From Notospermus geniculatus (taxonomy: Eukaryota > Nemertea > Pilidiophora > Heteronemertea > Lineidae), in the NCBI GenBank assembly GCA_002633025.1, contig NMRB01000305.1:369650-433649 (forward strand): a stretch of DNA of 64,000 bases, in the 5' to 3' direction. This document shows, in pieces, positions 23,128 through 38,100 of this stretch. Each line of letters opens with the position of its first letter. The stretch's first letter is position 1. The notes below the pieces were generated by a model. That model was not told the origin of the DNA. It saw only the letters and a list, made by a program, of their open reading frames with translations, and did no database searches. A program made the translations under genes and the position numbers.

Positions 23128-26100
23128 ATGGTGAAAAAGAAAATCAAAGGAAGCAAACGAGGAAAGATGAAAAGTTGGTTTTCTTTGGTCATGTTTGGTA
23201 AAACGGCAGTGCACGTGCATGATGCAGTGTATCCACATGTAGGCCTAGGGTATGGTGAAAGCAATTTTCGGACAGGGGGTCACAGGTGCCGATTGTCGGA
23301 TTTACTAGTCCCGTTGACTTACTTTTGTTGTAGCCTAGCCTAGGCCTACCAAGGAAGAGGCCTTAGGCTTAGCCTGAGCATGCTGAGCCAGCCCCGGCCC
23401 TCTACTCTTTTGATTTGATCTTTCTGTCTAGTGTCTTGCCTGCTGAGCTTGTTGTTATCATACCGGTAGGCCTATCTTCTTCGTATCTTATCTGAGAAGT
23501 CAGGTTGGTCGGTGTGCGTGACCGTGGGCGTGGCGTGGTTGGTGAGTGAGTGGCTGTGGAGTGTGGTGTGTAGCTAGGTAGGCCTTGTCTACTGTAGCTG
23601 CTGCCTGGTAAGTTACAGTAGGATTAGGCCTAGACCTACATGTAGGGCTAGCTACATGGTGTGCAGAAGCAGCAGGCTAGGTCCTTTTCTGTTTTTCCCC
23701 AGGTGAAACTTGGCAAGTTGAAGATGTACAGGTCCACACTGGTTTGCCTCCAAAAGTAGAAGGTCAATTGCGATGCTACTTGAAACTTTCAATCAATCAG
23801 ATTCTGTGGACGATCCCAAATCCTCCGGACATTACGCACGTGAGGATGAAATGGTGGGGTGAAGATGGCGATGGAGCGATATTCAGGTACATGTAGCTTG
23901 GCTTTAATAATATTTGGTATTCTCAATGCAGATTTGCAGAACTTGTTAAAGCAAATGGCTCGCGGGGTTTGTTTACATTTTTGGTGGTACCTCCCATAGA
24001 GAGTGAATCTCGCCTCCAGGCAAAGCCGTACTCCAGCCATATCCAAAACCTGTGCACATATGCGAACGTAAACACTGGAGACGAGGTTCCATTAGAAATT
24101 TTTTTAAATGGGTTAATGACAGTTTCAAATTCAGTCGGTCAAAATGTACATTTGGTACTATTCACATTGATTTCGAAGCGGTAGATTTTGCAGAATACGC
24201 CTCCGAAGTTTGGCTGTCTAATGCATTTCCCATTAAACTAAAATCCTTCTTTCGCCTTTTTCTCAAAACGGCGCTTGATTTGAGGACATGTCAACAAACA
24301 ATTGTCAACAAACCCCGCGAGCCATTNNNNNNNNNNNNNNNNNNNNNNNNNNNNNNNNNNNNNNNNNNNNNNNNNNNNNNNNNNNNNNNNNNNNNNNNNN
24401 NNNNNNNNNNNNNNNNNNNNNNNNNNNNNNNNNNNNNNNNNNNNNNNNNNNNNNNNNNNNNNNNNNNNNNNNNNNNNNNNNNNNNNNNNNNNNNNNNNNN
24501 NNNNNNNNNNNNNNNNNNNNNNNNNNNNNNNNNNNNNNNNNNNNNNNNNNNNNNNNNNNNNNNNNNNNNNNNNNNNNNNNNNNATGTAGGGCTAGCTACA
24601 TGGTGTGCAGAAGCAGCAGGCTAGGTCCTTTTCTGTTTTTCCCCAGGTGAAACTTGGCAAGTTGAAGATGTACAGGTCCACACTGGTTTGCCTCCGAAAG
24701 TAGAAGGTCAATTGCGATGCTACTTGAAACTTTCAATCAATCAGATTCTGTGGACGATCCCAAATCCTCCGGACATTACGCACGTGAGGATGAAATGGTG
24801 GGGTGAAGATGGCGATGGAGCGATATTTAGGTAGCTTGGCTTTAATAATATTTGGTATTCTCAATGCAGATTTGCAGAACTTGTTAAGCAAGGCTCTTCT
24901 TGTGAACGCTGATAGTATGAGTTCGAAGTCTGAAGTTGACTGATGATGTGCTTTGTTGACTGAACAATGCAGGTCACTCACATAGTAAGGCTTACAATTA
25001 CTTCAAGTTTATGCGACTTCCTTTCAGACCACATGATGTGAAGAAGGGCAATAAAGTTGGTTGTCGCACCACAGCGAGGTATGCCATTCGATCCGGGCCA
25101 AAACAATTTGCAGCTTATCTCACTGGTATCCTTGTCATTTGAAAAATATTCTCTGGGCTATCAAAATCACCATTCTATTCCAACCTTTAAAAATGACTTT
25201 TATGACAAAGTAGGCCTAGGACATACATGTACCTAGTAACATGTACCTACCAGTCATGCCAGTATTCTCTACACATTTGCTTGAAACTACTCCTCTGCCA
25301 GTTCTTTCAGAAATGCTTTAGGTCAATTTTCTGCAGTTGTTTTTCCTTAATGCATTCCCTGATATGAGAGTTCTGGTCCTGGAGGTGCTGAGTGGTCCAA
25401 TGATGGTATCTATTGGGAAGTGTCAGGTTGATCAGATATCCCTGATCTCTCCAACAAGGCCAATCAATGGGTAAGTATCAACCATGCCTCAATTTCTAAA
25501 ACTAGCACCACATTCTTTTCTTGATTTTTGCCTGTATACCTTTTCTAGAGTTAATGCATGGGCATGAAAGACAATGATGAAGGTATCTTATCAATCACAG
25601 GCCTTTAGATTCCCCTGAAGTCCAGACACCCTCTATTTTTGTTACCTTATTTTGGGGACATTTCGTCGCGTATTTATCTCCATCTCGAAGCCATCGGCCA
25701 CCAACATGACCAAGGAGACTGGGTTTTGTAGTTATGAGAGTCATAGAAATAAAGAAAATCCAGTCCTTCATGTTTGAAAACTGCAGGAGAGCTATTTCTT
25801 ACACTCCTCAGAAGTGCTAGGAGAGCTATTAGCTCTCAGGAAAAACTTTAATGACAAGCTTTGTTTCTTCATGGAGTTTTTGTTTTCTGGAGGGGCTGAA
25901 TTTGGGGACTTCGATTTTGGGGACATTCATTAGTGGGAATTTGGGCGACACCGTATAACGGTGTCGTTTTGGGGGAATCTAAAGGCCTGAATCACCATGG
26001 TGGATTTTTGCCTGTAAAATTCTTAACATAGCCCAGTTTGATGGTACTCTGAAGACCAGTATGGTGGTGTACCTACTTGAGCCATGACTTTGTTATTGTG

Positions 26101-29100
26101 TTTGTTACTACCACTATTTCCAATCTAACTTTCAGTTTCTTTGCAATATTCTCATCAAGTGGAGAGAAAATAGCTGAGCTTCAGGTGTCAGTTGTCTTGG
26201 AGAGTTTGATGGGTAAAGTTGGATGTTTACAAATGGCTATTAAGTCACCTTTTCGTCAGGACATTCTTGGAAGTTCAATCTGGTCTCTGTTGCAACCAGT
26301 CTTGTTTTCACCTTTCTCAAGTGATTTCCGTTTGCAAGCTGTGGTCACTGTGATTGCCAGAGACGGTAAACTCGGGTAGCTGGCATGACAATTCACCCTC
26401 CGTGTTCAGAATTGTGACTGCTGATCTGTAGTATTCACAAATGATATGTTTTTCAGCATCTTATGACAGTACTCAGTCCATTCCAACAACTGATATGAGC
26501 ATCGACACAACAAGCAGTCACCAGGACATTCAACCTGTCAACCCTACTAAAAAGATCACACCAATGGTCAGGCCAGACTACAGGACACACGGTGCCGAGG
26601 ATCCTTTTATATCACCTCGGCCGGGGTCGAAGGTCAGTGGAAACTGGTGCATACATCTTCCTGAATATTGAAAATAATGCCTCACATTCAATAGAATTGC
26701 TCATTACAGATTTTACATGACAGTCGTTTAACTTGTATTTTACAGGCTAGTGATGGTAAATGTCCAGAAGGTGTAGATTCCATGATGTATTCAGGTAGCT
26801 CTCCGACTGCTGATCCGGTGAAACCGAGGCCTATACACGAATATCCAACAAAAGATGTGGGCCTCAGTCCCCCTGCTGCCAACAGCACTGTAAACCCATC
26901 AGTCTCAATTCCAGGTATGCGTTCGAGGTGGATGTGTGTGTCTGTTGCTGAAAATGGGCCTTTGTTTCCATTTGAATGATATGACTGGAGCAGTGGCTGG
27001 ATTGGTTTTTCAATCTTCTATCAGTGTATTTCGTATGCAGTGATATTTGTCTTGTGAGCTGTAGTTTTCAAGGGTCGATTATTCATAAAGCGGTTCTATC
27101 GTAAGAACTGTCTTAGGCCGGTTCCAAGTGTGGTCAACCACTGCACTTGGAACCGGCCTAAGACGGGTCTAACGATAGAACCGCTTTATGAATACGACCC
27201 CAAGTGTTGTGTGCTGTATTCTGTTTGCCTCTTGAGTTATTATTTCTCTCCTCCCTTTCCTAGTGTCTAAACCATTTTCCCTGGATGTCCGCAGCAAAAA
27301 CACATCTGATATGTTATCTGCCTTGTTGGACAAGGGCACAAAGCTGAAGGAGGCGATGATCAAGTCGACAATGGAGACAAACCTGAAGCCGTCACGGAGC
27401 AACCCAGACCTCAGCACCATCAGCAGTATCGACGCAGATACGTTGCTTGATACTTCAAAGACTTCAAAAAGGTGGGCTGGACTGAGTGGAAATATCAACC
27501 CCTGGCATCTCAGATCCTGGGTTCACTTCAAGGTGGATTCATTTCTCATGCACTACCAACACCTCATTCATTTCATATCTTACAGGCGCGGCTCGACTGG
27601 AGATCTTTTCCGTGAGATCTTGAAGGCTGACAGTGACAAGGAGAAAGTCAATATGGACTTCTTTAAATCGTTTGATGATTCTGTTAACACCCATCAAAGA
27701 GCCGTGGACCTTGTTCTTGGGCCTCATCAAGATACCAAGGAGTACAAGGTGAGGTGATGTATTAAATTGAGTGCTGGGTGTTCAGGGTGACTGCTGCCGT
27801 GTTAGATAGCCAAACATGGCCAGATGGCAGAGTCGCACATTGTCAGGGAGCACTACAAACATTCCACTGTCTAAAACCCATTGAAATAAATGATTTTTTG
27901 TGTCCATAGACTATTAGGACTCTGCTGGAAGGTGGGAGCCCATCTTCATCCATATCTGAAGACACAGACTTGACGAGTGAACTGGGGGATCCGCTGCACG
28001 ATGAAAGCATTCTGCAAGAACTCTTCTATTCTAATCAGGTACGTCAATTCGTTTCATTCCATCGTTCAAAACTTCATGAACAAGGTGGCAGTAGAAATTT
28101 CATTGGTTGATATGAAATAATGAGTGATGTAGTCACAAATGTGTTGTTCGGCTTCCAGAAGGACGACAGCTCTGATGGTTTATCCAGCAGTGAGGATGAG
28201 CCTGAGGTCAGCAGACACAAGAGGAGACGATCAGTTGATGAACCAGGGAATATCGTAAGTAGCTCACCCATCCATTTCTAGACCACTTCTCCAGGGGGGT
28301 ATTTGTCACCTTTCAATTTGCTTTATTAGATTTTACAGACTGACTCCTATCCATTTCAGCGCCCACCCTCCAGACGGTCTTCGCAATCAAGTCTGACGTC
28401 TCCGCATTTGGACAAGTTGGCACAGCCTGAGCCGAGGAGGGAACCAGACGATGATGTGATGTCACAGACTTCTGAGAGGTCACGGGTTTCATTTGATATG
28501 ACCCCGTCTGATTCTGAGGAAAATACTCCTAGAGTCAAGAAGAAAAAAGGTAAGTTTGGAAGTAGGATGCTTGCTAGGGTGAGCTCACCAATGGTTTGCA
28601 TCTGTAGCCTTCACCGCTATGGCCTGGGTAGATTTATAAAAGCAGTGAACTGTTGTCATCAAAGGTGAGAGGTATTGATGGTTGCACTTTGTCCCTCTGA
28701 TGTTTCCACAATTCCTTTCTTTTAGGGCGGAAAGACGTTGAATCAAAGAAAAGCGATGGCCTGAGCGTGGAGCGTCTGACTCTCCTCGGTCGGGCAAACA
28801 AAGCCAGAGTCGTCATCGACAGCTTCACGTTAAAAGATCCAGAGAAGCAACTTCCGACTGCTGCCTCAAAAAAGGGTGGAAAGGGAAAGCCTCCAAAACC
28901 CTCAAAAAAGCCTTGGTATGTTATTTTTCTTAATCTTTGCAAATCTGATAAGTCTGTCTATTTATGGACTGGTACCTCTTTCCTAATGCAAATCGTTTGT
29001 TTTCTTTCAGCACATATTTCGTGGAGTATCTGTTCCCAGTTGTGGCGACCTCGAGGGATAAACATGCACCAAACGCCATGGCAACAGAAGTCATGAGAGT

Positions 29101-32100
29101 TGTGTCAAAGAAAGTGGTAGATGGAAGTAGGTTGAATGATAGGATGATAAGCCATCATGAAGTATGACAGGCTTTTATCCGGCCTTCCAAGTCATGGTCA
29201 CCAAAGACCACCACACCCAGAAAGGGTTCGTGCCAGGATCACTTACTCTGCAAAGTTTGCAACAAGCTAAGGAGCTGACCTTTGTAACATGTCATCAAGA
29301 GAACTGTAATTGTGTATTTCAGATGTTACCTTCGCCCATCGTTCAGTCTTCCCTGTTCTTTTTGATGGTGCTGCGATTGAACAGTGGTGGAAATCCGTTC
29401 TTGTTTTCAAGTTATACTCAAGAACAGCCAGCCAGAAAACAGTGAGTTGTCCTTATGTTGTTGAGTAGTTGGACCGTCACATTTAAAACCCAGAGATTCC
29501 CTGTCCTTTGGACTACAAAGTTACCAACATAGGGAGAGAAATTGTAGCCCAGTGCATCATTTTCTGCTCTTGAGTCCAGCAGTTGAGAAGGTTACAACTT
29601 CCTGGTGTTTGTTTCTTCCAGCCCTCACTCATCGGCACTTGCTCACTATCACTGAAGTCCATTATCCAATCTGACAACCTGTTTGTGGAGAAAAGTCTGT
29701 CAGTCAAAGACAGATCTGGCCAGTCTTCATCGATCACCTCGTCCACGGAGAGCAGCCCTAGGGTTGATGCAGCCTCTGTAGGGAGATTAAAGGTAAGGAA
29801 CAATGACATTCCCTTTGCAAGAAGTTGATCTTTTCCAAGGGAGCTTGCTCTGAATCTGAACATTTTGGGTTTCTTTACAGGTGTCAATAGAGTTAGCCTC
29901 TGATAGCAAAGACTTTGCCACTTGCCTTGCGAAAACAAGACTGGCAGAGATGAAGAACCCTAAGATAGTCGCGATACCACAGTCCAAACCTAAATCAAAG
30001 TTGCCTCCCACGCCTCCTGGCAAGTCGAGCACTGTGGATGCTAAGGTCGGTCCAACCTCGTCCAGTATTGATGACATGAAGCAGAAGAGAGTGGAACCAC
30101 AGCCTACTCAGATCATCTACCAGCAAAACATCATCGATGACAGAACAGAGGTAAGCAAAAGAACATGGGGGAAGCAGTGGCGCAGTGTTGAGCATCAGGT
30201 CCTGGGCTTGATTCCCACCAAAGTCTCAAGACCATCTCTAACTTTCATTCCACAGGCAGTCACCCTTCACACCCTCCTCATGATCCCAGAAGCTCGTAAC
30301 GTGACCCTCCACGGAACTCGCACCTTACAAGTTAGCAGCAACAAGAACCCAAGACAGCCTCCGCAGCCGTTGACGGGCTGGCAGAAACGCGACATGTCAA
30401 CGAGGAATATCTACGTTGTATGTCGTATGTTCTGGTGTAGTGATAGCGTTCGTTCCAACATCGCCTGGGGGACGTTTGAGCCGCGGTTCGAATTTGTTCA
30501 GGTGAGTTTTCTGGTGTTATTTTGAGTTCATAAGACAGGAAAAATGTTTTTTCAGAGCTAAACTGTTTGATTAAAATGTGTTGTGGTAATATTCCAGGTG
30601 GCGCCGGTCCTGGTGACGCCGTCCTTACTGGAGCGAATGAGAAATAACTTCATGGTTGTCGAGGTTTGGGATAAGAAGACATCATCAGAAAGTGACAAGG
30701 TAAGAATCGTTTACTCTGTCACATGAACTAAAGGCCCGTTTCCACTCCAGCGGATTTCTCCGTGGTTTGTGGCAAGCGGTGCTGTTTTCAGATCAGAGGG
30801 TTTTGGATAATCCTTCGATGGTTTTACAATACATATTGTGTTGCCTATCGTAATGCCTGTGAAAACCACTCCGCTTGCTGCAAACCGTGGCAGAATCCGC
30901 TGTAGTGGAACTGGGCAACAAAAGGAATGGTTTGGTGACTTTAGCCTGTCGTAGCTCACTTCTCCCCACATGCAGTGTTTGACACTTCAGTTCTGTTTCC
31001 TTCCAGCTTATTGGTATTGTGAAACTCTCCTTGCATCAGTTCTACATGTCCTTCAGGGAGAGGAAAATAATGAACTCATTGATGAAGTCACGGGTAAGTA
31101 AGAGCTATGGTCGGCTGGATTTCATGGTTCTTGTGTTTAGTTCCTACTTTGACAAATGCCTGTTAAGTGTAAAACGGGAGTCGTCCTTAAAATCTGACCT
31201 CAAGGCCTTATTTTGATGAAAATTTTTCATTCCAGTACCCAGTTATATCAGTGGATAACTACTTGCCTATAATGGACCCTTTCACTGGTGCTCAGTTTGG
31301 AGAGCTTAAGGTGCTACTTGGCATGGGATCAGCTGAACAGGTAACTCCCCCTAGTGGTCTGTCCTACAGGTCTCCTCCAAAACACTGCTGGACGCATCCA
31401 CCATCCTTGTGTTAGGTTTCGTCTTGCTATCAGTCTGTATCCTGAAGAACATGATGTTAAATCCTTCCCATCAGATTTCAGCACCCTTACCTTCAATCCT
31501 AGGGCTGTTATGTCATCCTCTTGATGTGACTCCATCATAAGTTTATGTGTACTTTCAAAATTGTGCCCTCAAATTTTGATTTCTTTATTCGATGTTTCTG
31601 TCAGGTCTCCTCCCTACAGAGATTAAAGCTTGACCCTGATAAAGCTATATCCGTGTCAGAAAGACCAGGTCACTTCTTGGAGAGAAAGGATATAATGACG
31701 AGGGATAGGAGTATGACAGATTTTGCCCAGGATGATGGGATGGGTAAGTCCTGGCTGAGCCTCACTACATGTATACCTCAATTGAAATTTTCCATGTGGG
31801 ACGAGGTTCTCAAAGGTTGAAAGGCTGCAGATATAAAAGATGAGGGTCTCGTATGCCTGGCTACAACTTGACTTTGACAACTTGTGAATTCTTTTTTCCT
31901 ATCTTTGAAGATATAGAAAATATTTAAAATCTTTGTGTACCGGTAGTTCTCAAGATAAGCTTTCACATTGGCTTTGATATTTCAGTTGATCACTCGTTTG
32001 AGGTCGTCATCGAAGGAGTGCGTGAACTACAGCTTCTTGACGACATGATCTGGGGCGAGGCAGACATGTTTGTCCAGTATCACTTCCCCGCTCAACAACA

Positions 32101-35100
32101 GACAAAACAGCTTGGTGGACCAGATATCATGCAGGGTAAGGCAATCTTCACTGGGCAACGAGGTGAACTTCTTTAGACCTCATCTTTGCCTGTTGTGTGA
32201 GGCCTGCAAATTAGATAAAAAAACACCTAAGATTTGGATTTGGAGTTCCTGACCTCTCGTTTCCCACCCAAGCCACTATAACGTCAGTGCCACTTGTGTT
32301 GTATTCAGGAACAATGCTTTCTGTCAACTTAATTTGTAACCTCTGTAACGATTCTTGCTTCCAGGTATGCCGACCCTAAAGCCCTACAGAACTGCCACAA
32401 CCCTCTGTGTTCCTGATCCTGTCTTCCACGATGTCACAAGACATCGTATCATCCTCCCTGTCGGCACGCCTGCCCAGAGGGAAATACTTACTGGTAAGAT
32501 CATCCATAATGTTCCGTATTAAACAAGGCCAATCTTCCCTGCAAACTTGGGCTTCTCCCAATCCAGTTTTGTCTTTATGGGATCTCCTTCAGTTGATTGG
32601 CGCTGTCCTAGTCTCTGAAACTCCTCCTGCCAAAGTACTCTCCCAGTCTACAAGACTCCTCAAACTTGCACTGTTTGCAGTCTCAGAAAAGACTTGATCA
32701 AGTGCTCTAGGCCTAACTGGTGTAGTTTCTGCATCTTGCAGTGATTGCCAAAGTACCGTAAACTTGAAAATTTCCTCTTTCAGCCTGTGCTGGTGCTGGT
32801 GGAGGTGTCGGTGGCGTGCCGTTCGAAATCTGGTGTCGATATTACTACCCCAATGTTAGGGATCAAGTTATTGCCAAGGTACGGATGAGAATTACACTGT
32901 CACGATTGTGTTGATTGAACAGAAGTTAGCACATGCGAAAGCTGAGCCTCTGTTGATCTTTGAGTTTCATGTTCCCTTCACGTGTGCTTTGCTTTCCAGG
33001 CTAGCCTTCCCTTGGCGAAGCTCTGTGCCATGATCACCATGCAGAAACAAGGAGAGACCAACATACAGACTTTCTCTCTTCCCCTCACTCCAATCTCACC
33101 TGAGGCTCAGTCATCAGAAGAGAAGGCCAAGGTAGGGATCTGTTGTTATATGATCAAGAGCTGTAAAGGAGAGAAGGAAATGTCAATATTTGGGTGGCAT
33201 CGGTGGAAAATCACATCTGGCCTTTTACATCGTCCTAACATGCCTATTGCCAGACAGGTGGGTCAGTGAAATCTGACGTCACTTTTTTGAAAGGCCTGCA
33301 TACGCATGCAGTTCCCCACCCATCGGCCCATTGGCCTTGATTGATCCTTTCGTTGGTGAGCACTGCTAAGTACCGGTATATGCCTACATTCATGACATTG
33401 GCTGCCTTCTGTTCCCTGAGTTGCTCTTGTCCAAACTCATAGAGTTTCCATGTGACTTCACTTTCAGGTGGGGGACTCTGGCATCCTCGATGTGACCATC
33501 AATTACAAGACATCCTCTCACTCTGTGAAGACAGACACCAGCCAGATGGCGGCAACGAGGAACTTGTCCGGCTCCCAGGTCTGTCTGTCACTCGGAATCA
33601 TCCGGGCATCGGGACTGAAGGTAAGAAGGAATTCAACTGTGTCTTAATAACTCCAGATCTGTCCAACTGGAAACGCTGGAAAGTTCATTCTCATTCTTCA
33701 ACCCACTGTTGTTTCTTTTGTAGGCCGCTGCAGAGATGCACGCTCGCCTCAACTCAGGGATGCAGTACCCAGCAGAAGTCGGTGTTAACACGTATATCAG
33801 GATCAAGATGTCTTTCCTTTCAAAGGAGGTAAGTACTCAGTTGTCTTATTTCAGAATGGAGGGTGAACAGTGGTAAAACAGTCGTAACAAACCTCACTGA
33901 TCAACTCTTTTCATTTCCCAGGATGAACGAATCACTCGCACGGTCGCCAGGAGTTTCTCCCCGGAGTTTTCTTGCTACATGGACTTCCCGTGCCCTCTCC
34001 TGTGGACGGAGGCTGGTACTGATGCTCTGTGTCTGGCTGAGATACTCGAGACTGCTGAAGCAACGCTAGAGGTCTGGCATCAGGTGCCTGGCACTAATCC
34101 AGGTGTGTACCTAACTCACGATAGAGTGAACCCTTTCGCTGCCGAGTCCAGCATCATACTGTCAGCTACATATTCCCTGTAGACGTGTGTACCAAGTTTT
34201 CCAGCCTATCACACATTGCTGTTATCCTCCTCATCCTCTTCACCAGCTAAAGTTCAACGTTGTGTTTTCAGATGTCGATCGCGAGTACGTCAGCACAGGG
34301 TCTTCAGAAATCCAGGGCAGAAAACTCGTCTCCACTGTCGGTGATGTTTTACTTGGTACAACAACCATTCCACTGAGGAATGTCTTGGTGCACAAGACGG
34401 GTAAGTCCATAAGCTGTCAGAAAGTACAAGTGCTCCGTGATATTGAAGATTTTTTCAAATTTTTTTCCTCAATTTCAGGTATAAAAGGCTGGTATGCTAT
34501 CAAGCTCCAGAACCTTGGATGGGGTGTAGACTCTGACCATGATGATGATGTCAAGTCATCCCGTGGTGCTAAAGGCCTGGAGAGGATCGTCGGTGGTCTC
34601 GAGCTTGCCATTAAGTTTGCTCATCACGACGATCGGGAGAGAGTGTTGCATGCTGGGAGGAGTGTTGGATGGAGTCCAGAGCAGGACTATGAAGACGAGG
34701 ATTGGGAGAATGCTGGTATGTTGCCCATTTAGAGCCAACTCACATGAGAAAGCTCTCATCGGAAGCCTTTCCTGTTCTGTGCAAGTGATGCCAGCTGGAA
34801 CAATTCCCCCTACTACTATCTCTGTAAGAAACACTGTTTCCCTTTTGATCTCAGTTTGTAACTGATCTCATTTCAGATGATTCTCTCAGCCACCATCATC
34901 AAGTTACCATGACAATCGACCTGGCCTGTTTCCCAGTTGCCAACGCCCTCATCACTGGACAGACGAGCCTGGATTCTGCAGCAAAGTGCTACATCAGATA
35001 CAAGTTTTATGACAAAGGTAGGAGTGTTTGAATTTGAAAGAGATCCACCAAGGCCATTGGCCATTTCCTGTCATTCTCTTTTAAATAACACCCAGGCATT

Positions 35101-38100
35101 CATAGCTTCTATTTCCCTGTAAATCACCAGCACCTTGTCATGTGTTTCAGCTGCCGTCTGCTCCAAGGTTCTACCAGTCAAAGCAAACAACCAGAACTAC
35201 ATCATGACTGAGCTTCACCACAAGAAAGTGGCTTATATTGAGGCTACTGCTCCATTCTCTTGGTAAGCAACCTCCTCTTCATTCCTCGGGTTAGGGCAGG
35301 TTTATGCTTAATTTGTGTGACATTGCACGATGACAGCAGTTGCTGACAATGACCGACATGCTTTGTGGAAGTGTAAATCTTTCCTTCTTTCCCTAGGTAT
35401 CTTCGGGAAGAGCTGCTGGAAGTCCAGGTTTGGGTGACCCACAGTCATGACACAGATCAGAAACGACCACGGCACAGGGACAAACTCATCGGATCTGCCT
35501 TCATAGAACTGAGCAGCCTTGCTCAGCGTAGGAGGAAACAGCACAGAATAAGGTAAAGTGCATGTCTGATTTCTAGGGTGTCCTTCCTTGTTCTGACCGT
35601 TGTGTGTTATGAGTCCAAGTACCGGACCCTAAATGAACTTAAATCTCAGTCTGTGGCTGGTTTCTGCAGATAACTCACCCCCCAAGGGCTTGTTTTCTTC
35701 TCTTCCAGTGGTGTCTTCCCGTTGTTCAAGCCTGGAGCATCCAGTCTGGGTGGAGCATTCATCAGAGCTCACATCACCCTACAACCACAGTTTGGAACAG
35801 TGCAGAAGGTAAGAAGGGTCGAACCTCTCGATTAAGGACACTTTGGTACTGACAGAGGTGTCCATTGAGAGAGGTTCCACTAAAGAAACCCTAGAGTGGT
35901 GTTCACACTTCAACCCATGCTGTATCATAACATCCTGCAGTCCTGGCTGATGGTAATATGTGAAATAATGTAAACTTATTGAAACTTAACTCCTTGTGTC
36001 GAATTTTAGGACGTATCAGAGGAAAATATCGACCTTGATGAGCTAATGGACTCTGAGGATGAGGTTCGGGTGTTTGGCAAACGTCACAAGACACCAAAGA
36101 AAGACACCAAGGCCTCGAAACCGCTGCTGCCAGATGCTGACACATTCCCTGTGCACATATCGGTGGAGAGGGCCATGCATCTGGCCCATGTGCCTGACAG
36201 GAAGAGGTAATCACAGTTTGTCCCCTCCCCTCCTTCCTCTCCTCCTCCTCCTCTTCTGCTCCGCTTCCCCTCCCCTCCCATTCTGCCTCTCTCCCCTCCA
36301 CCACCCCACCCACTCCTGTGTAAGTTACCGTATGTGGTTTTCAATATGATGGAATGCTGGTCCAACCTGTTCATTTCAATCGAAAACTTCTGTTTTCCAG
36401 TGGTGCTATGACGAAACCAAGTGCATACGTCTCTTATCAGACAGCAGAGAGCCATGATCCAGCTCACACTGACATCATCACTGACCATGACTCACCGATA
36501 TGGAACCATGAACATGATACCAGGTTGAGTAAGGAACTTCTCGAGCAGGATGACAAGGTATGCCTGAATTTACCACCTTTCCCATGACATCAGGCCTTAT
36601 GACTTTGCTTATCCAATATGGGAGCAACATTCATTAAGGCATGCATCACCCTACAACTACAGTGTGTCCTGACACAATCTCCTCCCGAGTATGTTTAATA
36701 ACGCTCTCAGTGTACACCAAAATCACTATCACTTAGCTACTTAGGGAGACTCTGTCCTAATCCTAGCATCTGTGTTCAATTTCAGAACTTAGTATTCAAA
36801 GTTTGGCACAAAACAGTCACAGGATCTTCTACACCTGGTAAGTTTTATTCACAAAACATATATTTTCGATATCATGTTTGACACTTGCTACAAGGTTCTT
36901 CCTCAATTCCAGATAAATCCTCTGATCGTGTGATTGGGTTCGTCTCCGTCGACCTCTGCCCGATGTCACTCGGTCTGCGTCAGATCTGTGGATGGTACAA
37001 TATCATGGACTTCAACGGACAATGCCAAGGTCAAATCAAGGTGAGATTGTGGTTATTAAAAGGTTATGTACTCTTCTTTCAGTTCAGTTGATATTCACTC
37101 GAGGTCTCAGGCAGGTCTCTGCCTAAACAAGACAATGTGTTCTCATGTGCTGCCCAATTCTCCTGATTTACCCATTAATCTTTCATTTGTAACAGGTTGG
37201 TGTCATCCCGGGCGAGACCCTTTCTGGTGTTACTGCGAAGGCTCCAGCATCTCCGTCCAAGGTAAGTGTATTTCAAAGAGTAAAAACCAATATTAAGACT
37301 GCCATGTGCCTCGGATTTTGACAGCTCGGACACTCACACGTACTGTAGAGCTGTCCTTGGTTGTGCTTTCTTAAAACTACCTGTGTTTGTTTTGTAAGGA
37401 ATACCTTACAGGAAAGATGACGTCAGAGTATCCTTCTGATACAATTTTAAGGAGTATCTGTGTTCTAACTTCAGACATCCGTTGGTCCTCCTCGCTTCCT
37501 CACCTCCGGTGCCTACCCAACATTCCCAAGTCATATATCCCAGCATTCCGACCAACGTATAGCCTTGGATGTCCCTGGGATGAGGTTACAGGCTCCTGGG
37601 CTCAAACACTGGCAGCTTCCACCAACCACCTCCCATGACATTGAGGAGACTTCAAGGTCAATGCTGTTTAGAAACCTTAGGTAAGATCACTGACATCACT
37701 TCTTTTTATGGTCTATTGGGTTCCATTGTACAGTTAGTATCTACGTACACTGTGACCTGGAATGTATGGTGAAAGTTGGTTTATAAGCTTCTGATCTTTT
37801 CCTTTGGATTTCCAGGTCAAATATTGAAGAACTAGATCAAATCAACAAAAGGTTGACAAAACGTATTGTTGGGGATGAAGAAGAAGCAGATGTTTCTCAG
37901 CCTCCTTTGTCAACTATTTCTGAGGGAGAAAGTGGGATGCTCAAATCTGGTGTTGATGCTACACAACCAAAAGGGGGCGACACACCCGACTCTGCATCTG
38001 ATGAATTCAGTGAATCACTCGAACGAGCACGACTTCTACTCCGAGGTCTCAATGGGACGCCGGAGAGTGATGTTAGAATAGAGGTACCAAAGCCTGTGGA

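Noticed and set aside
24052-24624. 190-codon open frame spanning the N gap
   Set aside because: Most of it is unknown residues, and the rest is transposon interior.
34187-34732. 181-codon open frame as a separate gene
   Set aside because: It is C2CD3 exons 30 and 31 read through a short open intron.
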